In this document: one piece after another, positions 11,380 to 22,207 of the stretch
Layout: each line of letters begins with the position of its first letter
Position numbering within the stretch: the first letter of the stretch is position 1
Assembly: GCA_022813625.1 (NCBI GenBank)
Contig: JAKLMB010000001.1
Location: forward strand, 1,860,001-1,924,000
Length of the DNA stretch: 64,000 nt
Direction of reading: 5' to 3'
Source of the DNA: Aaosphaeria pasadenensis
Taxonomy: Eukaryota; Ascomycota; Dothideomycetes; Pleosporales
Translations under genes and position numbers: made by a program
Notes under the pieces: generated by a model
What the model was told of the DNA's origin: nothing
What the model saw: the letters and a program-made list of their open reading frames with translations, nothing else
The model's database searches: none

Positions 11380-12531
11380 TTATAGATAGCTTTCTTTCGT
11401 GCCCTTCTCTGCACTTCGATAAATTGCATCGATCATCTTATGCCTCACAAGCGCATCTTCAAATGTCGTAACTGCATGCCCTTTGTTCAATCCAACTTCA
11501 GCCCAGGCGTCCCATGCCTTACCCACGTTGTGTGAGAAGTCGGCCGCTTTCTCAACTTCAACTGTTTCTAGCTCCTTTTGTCCTTCTGCAAGCTTGACTG
11601 TGGGCTGGTACATCTGCACATGGCCACCCACCTTTCCTCCTTCCAGTAGGAGCGTGCCTTCTGTACCAATGATCTCCCACACAAAGTCTCGATTAGTACG
11701 AGAGAGACCACCCGCGTAGGTGACATTTACAAGGCCGCCGCCGTTCACGAGCTGACCAGTGATGTTGATCTGATCATGTGCTGTCTTCTTAGCCTTTCCT
11801 ACAGGCTTGCCATCCTTATCGATCAAATCAAGTTCGGGCAAGAGGTTCGCGAGCGTAGCCGAGACATCTTTCAATTCTCCCAGAACGTAACACAACGCAT
11901 CCACGGCGTGACCAAAGGGGATTGTGAGCAAGTTCGCTCCAGCCTCAATCGGTAGACCGTACGAGAATGCATCGTTCATGACAGGACCGAAGATCGCACC
12001 GTGGCCGAACATGGTCGAAGTCAAGATCTTGCCCAGCTTGCCTGACTGCACAATCTCCTTTGCTTTCAAAATGGACGGATTCTGGCGCGCCTGCAAGCCG
12101 ACCATCGTCCTGACGCCCTTCTCTCTTGCCAGCTGCACAAGTTCCTCAGCTTCGGCAAGGTTGCGAGCTAGCGGCCACTCGACGAAAACATCCTTGCCGG
12201 CCTCAAGCGCGGGTCTCGCAAGCTTGTAATGCTCAGGAACCTTGACGCTGACGGCGATGATGTCAACATCTGAGCTCGATGCAAGTTCAGAGGGATTGTC
12301 AAAGGTGGCAACGTTTCCCAACGAATACTTGGTCGCAGCGGCTTCAGCTGATTTTTTGGAGCTGTTCTGGAGTGCTGTGATCTTGTACAGCGATGTTTGT
12401 TGTAGATACAGCAAGTGGGAGGTTGAAGCCCAAGAGCTGTGATGTCATTAGCTTTGCTCTAAGATTGGCCGACTGGGTACCTACCTCTGAGCTGAAAGCC
12501 CAATGAATCCAATACGCTTCTGGTCTGGCAT
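11380..12531 (-). CDS. Gfo/Idh/MocA-family oxidoreductase, Gal80-like
   Basis: Two exons (12531-12485, 12436-11380) give 367 aa. The tiny first exon codes MPDQKRIGFIGLSAQ and splices in phase to SSWASTSHLL, rebuilding the GxxG Rossmann start with the Gal80-type S-x-WA motif. KDVFVEWPLARNLAEAEEL replaces the EKP motif of catalytic dehydrogenases with EWP, as in Gal80 and its fungal relatives. The C-terminal sheet domain follows (HDQINITGQL, VWEIIGTEGTL). Members either oxidise sugars or polyols with NAD(P) or, like yeast Gal80, regulate. It is the left member of the presumed catabolic cluster; a dehydrogenase role is likelier than a regulatory one but unproven. Confidence 0.9.
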
Positions 12532-13158
12532 GATGTCTTTCTTTTCTTTCTTGGCTAAAGCTTAGATGTAAGATGTAATTCTACGGGTGTGGGAGGCGAT
12601 AGTTAGTAAATAGGTAAAAGAGTAGGGAGAATATAAACAACGAATGACGCAACGTTTGGTAGCGATCATTTGTCCGACACGTTGTCGCACCAAAATATGT
12701 CCGCCTATGTACTACGATAATCGTGTCGTACAGGGGCATTCAAATTTCCATATAATTGTCCGTATTTCTAAGCGAAGTACCAATTGCACTTGTTAGGGCG
12801 TTGTCTATACGTAAATGTGCAATTCTACTATGGGCACTAAGGACAACTATAATCAACGCTCGGTAAAGTGCCAAATTACAGTGCTCTATATTCTAAACCA
12901 AACCTAATACAACTGCAATAACTATGGGTTAATGGAACGTTTCGAATTTCCATCTCATGTCTAGAAAAGTCGGTTGTATACTTAGCTTTCCTTAGTTAAT
13001 TCTTTCAATCAAGCCAATAAGGCTGAAGAACTTTCCGAACAGCAATGTTGATAAACGGCCCTTGGATAAAGCACATCAGATGAATATACAAAGCCGTAAC
13101 GCTGTATGAGTAGATAGTAACCATAGCATTACAAATATGTATCCCGATTTGGTTGCTC
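12532..13158. other. Intergenic, promoter of the Gal80-like gene
   Basis: AT-rich, no gene recognised. Confidence 0.5.
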
Positions 13159-14019
13159 TCAAGCTTCAAAAACTTTTCTTACTATTCCGTGAAATATCTC
13201 CGGCATTTGTATGGGTGTGATGTGGCCCGAACCAGGCACGACTATAACCATTGAACCAGTCTTGTCTGCCAGAGCCTGCGATTCTTGTGGCACTGTTCCA
13301 TCTAGCTCACCGGCTATGAAGACAAACTTCGCGCCGTGTCCTTTCTTTCCAATCTCTTCAGCGTAGGGGTTTAAATCTAGAACTCTGAGTGCGGCAATGC
13401 TAGCTTCATAGCCCTCAATGCTTTGGTGACAATAAACTTCTTCGGCATGAGCAATTCCGCCTGGATTTGCAGCAGTCCATTCTTCATCAAACCACCGGGC
13501 AATGCTTTGCCGTCCAAGCGCATTTGGTCCGTTCTTGTAGCCAAAGTTTATCCTTGTGGTATGATTGGCGTTCGAATCCGGATTACTCGTAGCTCTTGTG
13601 CCAACCACAAGAACGCGGTCGACTCGTTCGGGGTGCATCGCGCCGAAGATCAAACCGACTGCTGCACCAATGCTCAGACCTACGAACGCAGCAACTTTGT
13701 GGACCTTCAGATGATCCAGAAGCATGACGACATCATTTGTAAGCTCCTCCATAGTGTGTCCAATCGAGTAGTCAAAATTCGGATCGGAACATAAGGGCGA
13801 GTGGCCGTGGAAGCGAGCATCGTACGTGATGATAGTGTAATCAGTTTCGAATGCTTCTACAAAATTATCCCAGAGATGTGTGTTCGCTGCAAGAGAGCTC
13901 GAGAGAAGAATGATCGGCCTCGTTCCATCCAGCAGGCCTCGAACAGAGTAGAAGATGCTGATCGCTGGCTTGATCGATACTTGGACGAAGCCGCTTGATC
14001 CGTTAATAATTGAAGGCAT
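13159..14019 (-). CDS. Alpha/beta hydrolase (3-oxoadipate enol-lactonase-like)
   Basis: Single exon. From the ATG at 14019 it codes 286 aa; an in-frame ATG at 14052 adds eleven. The fold is visible from PIILLSSSLAAN (oxyanion-side loop) and YDARFHGHS (strand 4), then VGLSIGAAVGL with the nucleophile Ser in G-L-S-I-G. A late acid (IAGELDGTVP) and the catalytic His in VPGSGHITPIQMPE complete the triad. This layout matches PcaD-like enol-lactone hydrolases and related C-C or ester hydrolases. No signal peptide, so intracellular. It lies head-to-head with the Zn2Cys6 regulator, sharing a 604-bp promoter region. Confidence 0.88.
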   Translation of the reverse strand: MPSIINGSSGFVQVSIKPAISIFYSVRGLLDGTRPIILLSSSLAANTHLWDNFVEAFETDYTIITYDARFHGHSPLCSDPNFDYSIGHTMEELTNDVVMLLDHLKVHKVAAFVGLSIGAAVGLIFGAMHPERVDRVLVVGTRATSNPDSNANHTTRINFGYKNGPNALGRQSIARWFDEEWTAANPGGIAHAEEVYCHQSIEGYEASIAALRVLDLNPYAEEIGKKGHGAKFVFIAGELDGTVPQESQALADKTGSMVIVVPGSGHITPIQMPEIFHGIVRKVFEA

Positions 14020-14623
14020 GATCAGCAATGAATGGTTTGCAGGTTGTAGCACTATAGTACGTACGTCTTACCACAGGTTTATAGACCGTCTGCATTTGAA
14101 CTATTGTCCAGACAAGGTAGTGAGCAGCTCCACTCTTTCAAACTACAAGTCATTGAATTCTTCCTAGCAATGGGGGTTTCAAGGAGTCATTCTCGCATAG
14201 CTAATCGCTACATCGCACAGCTTTCGTGACCTGGTGGTGGCACTGATGCAGCGTACGTACAGTTGCAACTCGATTGATTCAGTTAACAGCGACCGAACAC
14301 CGAAACGCTAGGCATTTCGTTCAAATGTCCGATAATGGGGAGATAAATGATAGTTGGGGCAACGGAGACCCCAGATTCGGACCCATAATTAGCTAACTGC
14401 CGAAGCGCGATGTTCTAAGCTGTCTCTCGCTTTAGCTATCGGCCCATTCTTATCAAGCTACGGAACGAATTATTTATCTGCTCATACCAGGACTAATTTA
14501 GGGAATTTTGGTGTCAATGGTATTACACAGCACCCGCCGGCGTCCACGCTGCGCTTTCAAGATGGAAAACACTCCTGCTTCATGACATTCGTAGTCTAGA
14601 TAATTCTTCAAAAGTGCTTTACG
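14020..14623. other. Divergent promoter region of hydrolase and regulator
   Basis: About 600 bp between two divergently transcribed cluster genes, so a likely site of co-regulation. No operator is evident by eye. Confidence 0.45.
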
Positions 14624-16851
14624 ATGCCACCGCAACCATCCCGAAAGGGATACAGAGGGAATTCATGCCACCAATGTCATAAACAAAAAATCAAGTGCTC
14701 GCGAGGTATTTCTATGCCGTAGATGTTGCCCACAAGAAGTGGTCCTGACTTCCATCCAGACAACCCGTGCCGGAATTGTGCCTTAACCAACAAGGTCTGC
14801 ACATATGCTGTTCGGGATAAGAAAGTCACAATACCAGAAAGCTATCTGCGAAGGCTTGAGAATGAATTGCAGAACTCCAAAGTTTCCCATTCTAATACTG
14901 GACCATCTGCAGAAGAGAGTTGTGCCCCCCCTTCGTGTAGTGTTCAGTCCATAGACGAACGCAAAAGACGTCGACCTTCTGTATCCGCGGTTGAGAACTC
15001 CACAGCACAATTGTTCGTGTCAAAATTGAAACAAATTCAGAGTTCTACCTCTGGTCTACACTTGTTTGGCAACCACTCGGAAACTTCTGGTCCTTCTAAT
15101 GGTGAACTTGAAGGAGATTCGGTAGCGTCGAAGTATGAGTATTTTGCGCTCGACTCTGACACGGCTCGTATGTTCTACAGCAGATGCACCACATCGAAAA
15201 GTGAGCTTACCTAAAGATAGATGCAAGATGTACATTTACCCTCCCACCGTATCCTTACGCCTTGTTTCTGCTCGAACAATTCTCTATATATCTAGGCCAA
15301 GATTGGCATTGGTTCTGTTTACGAACATTTCAACATCGGCTGCACAACACGTACATGATTGCGCATTCTCTCGAGTCGAAAGATCGGACATGGCTTTGTC
15401 TCTTACTTGTGACCTTGGCACTTGGAGAATCCGTAAATGCAAGTCGAAGGCCTCAGATCACGTTAGATCTCAACGGCCAAAGCTCACAGTTGATGGAACA
15501 TGACATTGGTGCCTCACCGTCGACACCTCCTCCAGGAAGCGAACTCTTCGAGCAAGCATTGAAATTATTGAGTACACCTTTCGAGAGTGCTTCCATTGAG
15601 CATTTGGAGGCATTGAACTTGATTGTGAGTCTTCGCAACGTAATGTAATAATAGAATGGCACTCATTTACTACACCAGGTGCTGTATAATTATCAACTTA
15701 ACAGAAAAAGGACCGCATACATGTATGCAGGCACAAGCGCAAGACTATGCAACATGCTCCAATTACACCGAATACCGAAAGCATGGGAGTGCTCAGCTGT
15801 AGAACGAGAGCACAGGAAACGCCTCTGGTGGTCAACGTTCTGTTTAGATCGGATGACCAGTTCTCAGGGCGGTCACTTACCAGCGCTCCAAGTGGACCAA
15901 ATCAATCTCGAATATCCCTCTCGGATACAGCCTGCTTCAGAAGACGACAAGGAGTTCGCTAATCCAGACTATCTTTCAGCTCGCGTTCAATTGACGATTC
16001 TGGAAGCAGAGAATTCTGATAGTGTCTCTGGTTCCAGTAATGATGATGCACACGATATTGCAAACATATATCGCCCGATGCTATCGAAGCTTTGCAGTTG
16101 GAAGCAAAGTTTACCAGTCCCACTCTCGTCGGATATCGACAATGGCATACCCACACTAACAGGGTCCCTTCCTGATACACGCGCATTGGCGAACTTCCAT
16201 TTACGATTCAATCAGGTAATGCATCTTTCTATATGATGCAATTCTTTAACGTACATGTGTCATCTGACGGTCTTTAGTGTCTAATACTCTTGCTACGGCC
16301 ACTTCTTCTCAGACAAATAGCCTCAATATTTTCCAATGAAACATCAAATGCATCACAGGAGGAATTGCTGGAACTCAATAGCACGTGCCTCAAATCTGCA
16401 CGATCGAATCTGCGAATCTCTCTCGATGTCAGAGCCCACAGTCTACTGGGTAAGTCCCGGCATCCAATTGATCCCCTAAGCGCATTTCTTAACTGACAAA
16501 CATTATCAAGTGCCCTTGGGATTTATGGAAAATATGCATCTATTCACAAGTTTAATGATCTTATATTTAGCTATCTCCATCAATATCAGGCGCCCTGGCT
16601 CATTCCACCAGATCTCTGAGGATGCCAGTAAATACGAAGAAGGAAAAGATTTACTTCGGTACATGATGCAATCAGGAAGTTTCGCGGCGAAAGGCCATTT
16701 AGCTATGCTCAAAGACGTGGAAGACCTAGGTGATACGATTGCAATGGAAGGTGGGATGCGTTTCAATCAAGAAGGGGACCAATGGGATGTGGACGAGTGG
16801 ATGTTACAGCTTTTTCAAACTAGCAGCTCTATAGAGCACATGGTATCCTAA
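14624..16851 (+). CDS. Zn2Cys6 transcription factor with fungal-specific TF domain
   Basis: Six exons (14624-14705, 14760-15167, 15221-15624, 15679-16215, 16278-16449, 16511-16851) give 647 aa. The binuclear zinc cluster starts CHQCHKQKIKCSRDNPC and continues RNCALTNKVC (residues about 15-41, C-x2-C-x6-C-x5-C-x2-C-x6-C), interrupted by intron 1 after CSR. A basic linker and short coiled coil follow (IPESYLRRLENELQ). The fungal TF domain begins at LPPYPYALFLLEQF and includes AYMYAGTSARLCNML and ERKRLWW-like EHRKRLWWSTFCLDR. Intron 2 (15168-15220) was placed from its GTATGT donor and frame; it is the least certain junction. It sits in the middle of the metabolic cluster, the usual place for a pathway-specific activator. 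Confidence 0.9.
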
Positions 16852-16909
16852 TCAACTCTTGCAATGTAATCTGTATAGATTTAGAGCACTAGCATTCATT
16901 ATCCATGAT

Positions 16910-17938
16910 TCACCCTTGAAGGACATCGACAGCCGCCACTTCAGTTACCCCAATTACTGTGTCTTTCGTGATGACCTTTTCTGCACTCCCTTGGAAGACA
17001 GAAGCATCCCTTAGACCCTGAGCATCTGACGCGGGGCCATTATTGACGATAGCTTCATAGTCGAATGGTCCATCAATCAGCCTTCCATCGTAGAGGCCTT
17101 TCTGCCATCTGTCAAAGCCCTTGCGGCTGATAACCGGAGAGGTCCACATGCCAGTGCGACGATACAAGTTCGTTAAGTCGACCGCAACATCAGTTGGAAT
17201 TTTTGGGAAGATTTCCGCCAGGTCGCTCCGAAAGAACTCCGCATCGTGTTGCATAATCAAGTCAATGGCCTTGCCGAGAGCGATACAGAAACGTCTCTGT
17301 GCGTCAACCACTTGAGGTGTTGTACTCGCAGTTTCGCGATAGTAGACGCTCCATGGGATCTCGCCTCCATCTGTGGTCATCTCCATTGCGATGGAAAGAT
17401 CTGGATCCGCCGCTGCCATCAATCGAGCGGTTACATTGTCGACCACGAAGTAGTCGCCCATTCCTCCTTTGAACAGCTTCCCAAGCATCAGGCCGTCAAG
17501 ATCCTGCACATAATGTACTGCGTGTGGATCAATACCTTGCTCACGCAAGAGCATCTTAAAGAAAAGCCCTACGCTTGCACCATTGCCAGACTTCATCAGA
17601 ACTGTCTTCCCAACAATCTCTGATGGTTTGAATCCAGAAGAACTGCCCCTTTTGATCAGAGCTAAAGGGCATCGGTTTGCGACCTGTGCAAAGGCTGTGT
17701 AACTTGTCGATCTGTTGCGATACATCGAAGGGACCCATATTCCTCCGAGGGCTGCACTTGCTGTGCCGTTTGCGAGCTCATCCAAAACCAGATCCCATGG
17801 GTTGGGGACTGTAACTGTGACATTCAATCCTTGCTCTTGAAAGAGGCCATGCCGTTGAGCAATGTATTCTGGCAAGTAATTCAAGCTGTGACCGGTGGCA
17901 GAGACGTGGAAGCGCTCCATAGTTCTGTCCCGAGACAT
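16910..17938 (-). CDS. SsuA/THI5-fold periplasmic-binding-type protein, intracellular
   Basis: Single exon, 342 aa from the ATG at 17938. It shows the NMT1/THI5-like pattern: FHVSATGHSLNYLPEYIAQRHGLF near the start, then GLNVTV, LGGIWVPSMY, and the hinge-region IVGKTVLMKSGNGASVG. No signal peptide or lipobox is present. The CCCFC iron-binding motif of THI5/NMT1 thiamine-pyrimidine synthases is not seen, so it is not a standard THI5. In bacteria such proteins feed ABC importers for sulfonates, nitrate or pyrimidines; fungi have no matching importer, so an enzymatic or scavenging role is inferred. It converges on the regulator (58-bp gap) and diverges from the Dal5-like permease. Confidence 0.82.
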   Translation of the reverse strand: MSRDRTMERFHVSATGHSLNYLPEYIAQRHGLFQEQGLNVTVTVPNPWDLVLDELANGTASAALGGIWVPSMYRNRSTSYTAFAQVANRCPLALIKRGSSSGFKPSEIVGKTVLMKSGNGASVGLFFKMLLREQGIDPHAVHYVQDLDGLMLGKLFKGGMGDYFVVDNVTARLMAAADPDLSIAMEMTTDGGEIPWSVYYRETASTTPQVVDAQRRFCIALGKAIDLIMQHDAEFFRSDLAEIFPKIPTDVAVDLTNLYRRTGMWTSPVISRKGFDRWQKGLYDGRLIDGPFDYEAIVNNGPASDAQGLRDASVFQGSAEKVITKDTVIGVTEVAAVDVLQG

Positions 17939-18671
17939 AATCGATTGACAGGTATGTTGTGTCTGGTTATTGCAACTTTTCAAGTTAAGGACCTCTCAAT
18001 TTTGCTTCGTATTAAAGCAAAGCAGGGCGATAATGACCATATCGTGCCCACTGAACGCACACGAGGTGCCCAATAATCAGACTGAGTGACACTAGGCTTT
18101 GCAAGCGGAATCCCGAGTCGATCCAACGGAAAACACATCAAATCTCCAGGGTCTACAAACTAGGGAATGCTTGTGTTGACTTTCTCGGCTTGTTCACCGG
18201 CATGATCTGCTTTTGCGCCGTGTGAAAGGGCCAGAGGAGAACCGTTTTCCTATTCCTTATTTCCGGACAGATTGCGCATGTAAGATAGGCGATTTTACAT
18301 CGTCTTACCTAGCGCATCCGTTCGCTATTGCGCGTAATCGCACACTAATCTCAAACAAATGTAGGGGAACCCGAATCTGTAACGCTAATTGTCCTCCTTA
18401 GCTTCGTTTATGCACAATCTAACCATCCCCCCAAGCTGCCGTGTTCCTGAGCGTAACGATAAGCGCAATCATCAGGTGTTTATACCATCTTCACTACAGG
18501 TTGCCCTTTGCGCTCTATGGGATGCCTCGACTACATTTATTGATCATGAAGACGCAACAGTTTTCGCTACCACCAAAAAGGATTGTCTCTTGATTGTGCA
18601 TATTTTCAAGCTTCTGCCGCTGGCATCGCCAAAATTAAGAAAGCCAGCTATTCGAGGAGACCATCTCGACC
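17939..18671. other. Divergent promoter region of binding protein and permease
   Basis: 733 bp between two divergent cluster genes. Plus 18389-18739 is an unsupported frame overlapping the permease start. Nothing else recognised. Confidence 0.45.
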
Positions 18672-20288
18672 ATGAACGAAACAAAGAACCCCACGCTCGT
18701 CGACGAAACCAATACTTCGGTTCATTCGAGTCCAGATGAGAGATCATCACCCACAGAACTCATTTATGTTGATCCCGAGAAAGAAAAGGCCGCACTGAGA
18801 AAATTTGACAAGTGGCTTGTTCCAGTTGCATTCGTTTTTCTCGTTCTCTCATCTTTGGATCGAAACAATGTGAGTAGAACTAGATGTATTCGAATGATAT
18901 AGGATACTGATTGCAGAGTAGATCGGCAATGCGAAGACATTCGGCTTCGAGAAAGACATTGGACTCTATGGGCACAGATTTGGTAACATTACGACGTTGC
19001 TGAGTGTTACTCTTGTGCTGTTTGAGGTTCCATGGGTAATGGCCGTCAAGAAGTTTGGACCCAATAAAGCACTCGGCACTGCACTCGTTCTTTGGAGCAT
19101 GGTCACGCTGGGCACTGCTTTCATCCAGAACTACGCCCAAGCTATCGTCGTGCGGATGCTCTTGGGCGCATGCGAGGCTGGAGTATCTCCTGGATTCGCC
19201 TATCTTTTCTCGACCATCTATCCTCGCCGTGCGGCCGGAAAGCGTATCATGATGACCAATCTCGCCAATTGCACCTCTGGCGCCTTTGGTGGTTTGTTTG
19301 CCTATGCTGTCCAGCTCATGGGGAAACGTAGAGGGCTCGAGCCTTGGAGATGGCTTTTCATTGTCGAATTCTGCCTTACCATGGTAGTAGGTGGTGTGTG
19401 CTGGTTCATCCTACCAGATTCGCCCGAAACAGCATGGTTTCTGAGTGAGGAAGAAAAGGAGACTATGGTGTTGAGGAAACGTCGGGACGAGCAGTACAGA
19501 GGCAACGACGATTCTCTCCGTAAATGGCTCAAGCCTTCCTTCACGGATCCCTTCGTGTATCTTCTCGGTATCGCATTCTTCACATCTTCAGTTGCCATTA
19601 CGGGTTTTGGCATCTTTTTGCCTACGATTTTGCAAGGTCTTGGGTGAGTTATCCAATTCAGTTAATTATACGCGTCTACTGACCCATGTCAAGATACCAC
19701 TCTCTCCAGGTCCAATACATGACCATTCCAGTCTACATCTTAGGCGCAACGTGTCTAGTGACAAATTGTTATTTCTCGGACAAGTTCGCGCGTCGTGGAC
19801 CATTCTTGGTTGCCTGCGCATTCCCAGTCATGACTGGCTATTTGATTTGTGTCGGAACATCCAACCCCCATGCAGGATATGCTGGAATGTTCATTCTCGT
19901 CATGGGTAAGTTGATTCCCAGCACGGTGGTCCAGAATTCATCTGACATTAATTTAGGAGTCTACACTATTTCGACTTTGGCAGTTGCTTGGATAGGTACG
20001 AATGTATCTCCAGATGCAAAGCGTGCTGTTGCGATGCCTTTTGCCTACTCGATCGCAAATTTGTCGGCTCTTGTGTCAGCGCAGCTCTACCCTAGCGACC
20101 AAGGCCCTCGTTATATTCAGGGGAATTCCATCTCAGCTGGCCTCGATATTGTTGCTGCCGGCCTTTATTTTTCATGTTGGATGTTGCTTAGGCGTAGGAA
20201 TTTGAAGAAGGACAAGGCGATCGCTGAAGGCGCAACGACCAATGGGTATGAGGACGACCGGGGACTTGACTTCAAGTATATGTTGTGA
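18672..20288 (+). CDS. MFS permease of the Dal5/anion:cation symporter family
   Basis: Four exons (18672-18869, 18922-19643, 19694-19905, 19957-20288) give 487 aa. The Dal5-family signature SSLDRNNIGNAKTFGFEKDIGL is rebuilt across intron 1. About twelve membrane segments follow, with LGACEAGVSPGFAYLFSTIY (TM4 region) and GPRYIQGNSI late. The family imports carboxylates and vitamins such as allantoate, nicotinate, pantothenate and biotin. With the divergent binding protein and the hydrolases downstream it is the likely uptake route of the cluster substrate. The N-terminal 45 residues are cytosolic and acidic/Ser-rich. Confidence 0.92.
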
Positions 20289-20712
20289 AAAGGCAAGCAA
20301 TCTAAATGTACTCGCGAATCAGCGACTATGGTAAAGAGAATAATCAGTGTGGTTTGTTCGTAGTATGGTGCGGCAACATTGTAGTTTGATAATGTAGTGT
20401 TAGAATAGTATTCACAGTGATCCAGCCACGGTCTAATGACTATTATCGTTATGCTAGAAACAGTACAGCCTTGCATGTGGCATAGCGATTTCAAATTAAG
20501 GATTCAATACATGTGCTAACATGACCAATGCCCCACAATCTAGTCTTACTGTTTGGATGTATAAGGTGTGCTTACTCCCCGCCTTTATTCGCAGTATACA
20601 CCGGAACGGGTTCCATGCTAATTCTACTCTCTTTAAGCCCACGATCCGACTTACAATACCTGAACTCACCCGAAACGTCGCTAAACCCCGAACCAAAGCA
20701 ACAGGAGTCACA
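20289..20712. other. Intergenic between permease and lactonase
   Basis: The lactonase frame stays open upstream to 20521 but carries no family residues before the ATG at 20713. Otherwise nothing was seen. Confidence 0.5.
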
Positions 20713-21627
20713 ATGTTCTATCTCGACCCTCCCATACGAATGTCTGCGCATCTGTTCACGACCATACCCAAGGGATTCTCAAAACCCCAAGCGAGGGAAT
20801 GGGCTTATCACAATATGCGCGACAGAGACATTGGAAGCTTCCTGGAAGGCCCTTGCTTCGATGATCTGGGTAATCTCCTTGTGGTTGACATACCCTTTGG
20901 CCGAATCTTCCGCATTTGCCCTCAAGGCAATTGGAGTCTCCTTGCAGAGTACAAAGGCTGGCCTAATGGTCTTAAGCGCACCACTGATGGCCGAATCTTG
21001 GTGGCAGATCATTTACTGGGTTTGGTCGAAATTAAAGAGTCCGGAGAGGCAGAGGTGTTGTTGAGTGGATATCGAGGAGAACGATTTCGCGGTCTCAATG
21101 ATCTTACCATTGGGGCCAATGGGTGGGTATACTTCACCGACCAAGGACAATCCGGGCTACAAGAGCCAAATGGGTGCGTCTATCGGTGGCATCAAACTTC
21201 ACAACGACTAGAAAGAGTGGCATCAGGCATTCCAAGCCCTAATGGTCTGGCTCTGAGTATTGACGAGACACGATTGTTCGTTGCCGTGACAAGAACAAAC
21301 ACAATCTGGCGCATTCCTTTTGTTCTCGACGGAGGGGTCAGTAAGGTTGGTGTTTACTTGAATCTTTCTGGTGGAAACGGCCCCGATGGACTCGCTATTG
21401 ATGATAATGGGGGTCTGGTAGTGGCACAGCCTGGACTAGGAGTACTGCGTTTTGATTCTCGGGGTATGTTAACACACGTCATTGAGCTTCCTGATGGAGC
21501 TTCCTGTTCCAATATCGCATTTGAGGGGATGGGAAGCAAACGCATGGTGATAGTAGACAGTGCTTGCGGCAATATCTATGAGGTTGATATGCCATTTGCA
21601 AGCGGCATCACTCATAATGCAAGTTAA
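20713..21627 (+). CDS. SMP-30/gluconolactonase-like beta-propeller hydrolase
   Basis: Single exon, 304 aa from the ATG at 20713 (the frame is open further up to 20521, but without conserved sequence). Family motifs are FLEGPCFDDLGNLLVVDI (metal-binding Glu and first blade), GWPNGLKRTTDGRILVADH, RGLNDLTIGANGWVYFTDQG (Asn/Asp metal ligands) and SPNGLALSIDETRLFVA. These are the divalent-metal-binding residues of SMP-30/gluconolactonase enzymes, which open lactone rings of sugar or aromatic acids. No signal peptide. It lies between the permease and the cyclic-amidase-like enzyme on the same strand. Confidence 0.9.
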   Translation: MFYLDPPIRMSAHLFTTIPKGFSKPQAREWAYHNMRDRDIGSFLEGPCFDDLGNLLVVDIPFGRIFRICPQGNWSLLAEYKGWPNGLKRTTDGRILVADHLLGLVEIKESGEAEVLLSGYRGERFRGLNDLTIGANGWVYFTDQGQSGLQEPNGCVYRWHQTSQRLERVASGIPSPNGLALSIDETRLFVAVTRTNTIWRIPFVLDGGVSKVGVYLNLSGGNGPDGLAIDDNGGLVVAQPGLGVLRFDSRGMLTHVIELPDGASCSNIAFEGMGSKRMVIVDSACGNIYEVDMPFASGITHNAS

Positions 21628-22207
21628 ATGGTTTTGCTATGAAGCAATACATTCCATATTGCAATACACAATGTTTAGCTATATTTTCAGCAACAAATTT
21701 GTTACCTCCTCCATGTCTCTCATGAACATAGCAAGACATCCTAAAATGGGAAGTAGTCCCGTCTCACGACATCTCGTCTTATGTATTCCACTAACCGGTT
21801 GTGTCAATAATTATCAATTCAGTAGTGGTAAGAGTCTTCGGCGATTTCTTATCGAACACCGAAGCCACGGCGGAACACCCTTGCTTAAGATCACTAGTGC
21901 CTCGAATGACCATTGCGAGCCGCTAAACCGGTGATTTTTGGCGATGGCCGATACGAAGTCAATGTATACTGTAGACGCATTGGAAAATGTGGTTCCGAGT
22001 ATATGATTGCGATATACATAAGAAATAGGCTTCACATACTCTACACAATCAAGTCGTGCATAGCAGAGAGTGGAGTGCTTTCGCCCAATTCTGATTCTTA
22101 CAGACACTCAAGACTACTTTGATTTTGTTCTCTTTTTCCACACCAAAACGACCGAATTCAAGCCATCATAATAACAAAGCAGCCATCGTTCGAGTGATCG
22201 TAGAAAA
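21628..22207. other. Intergenic, promoter of the deacetylase-fold enzyme
   Basis: AT-rich, only short frames. Confidence 0.5.

Noticed and set aside
15201..15220. Intron 2 of the first regulator starting at GTGAGC (20 nt)
   Set aside because: Too short to splice; the GTATGT donor at 15168 gives a normal 53-nt intron in frame.
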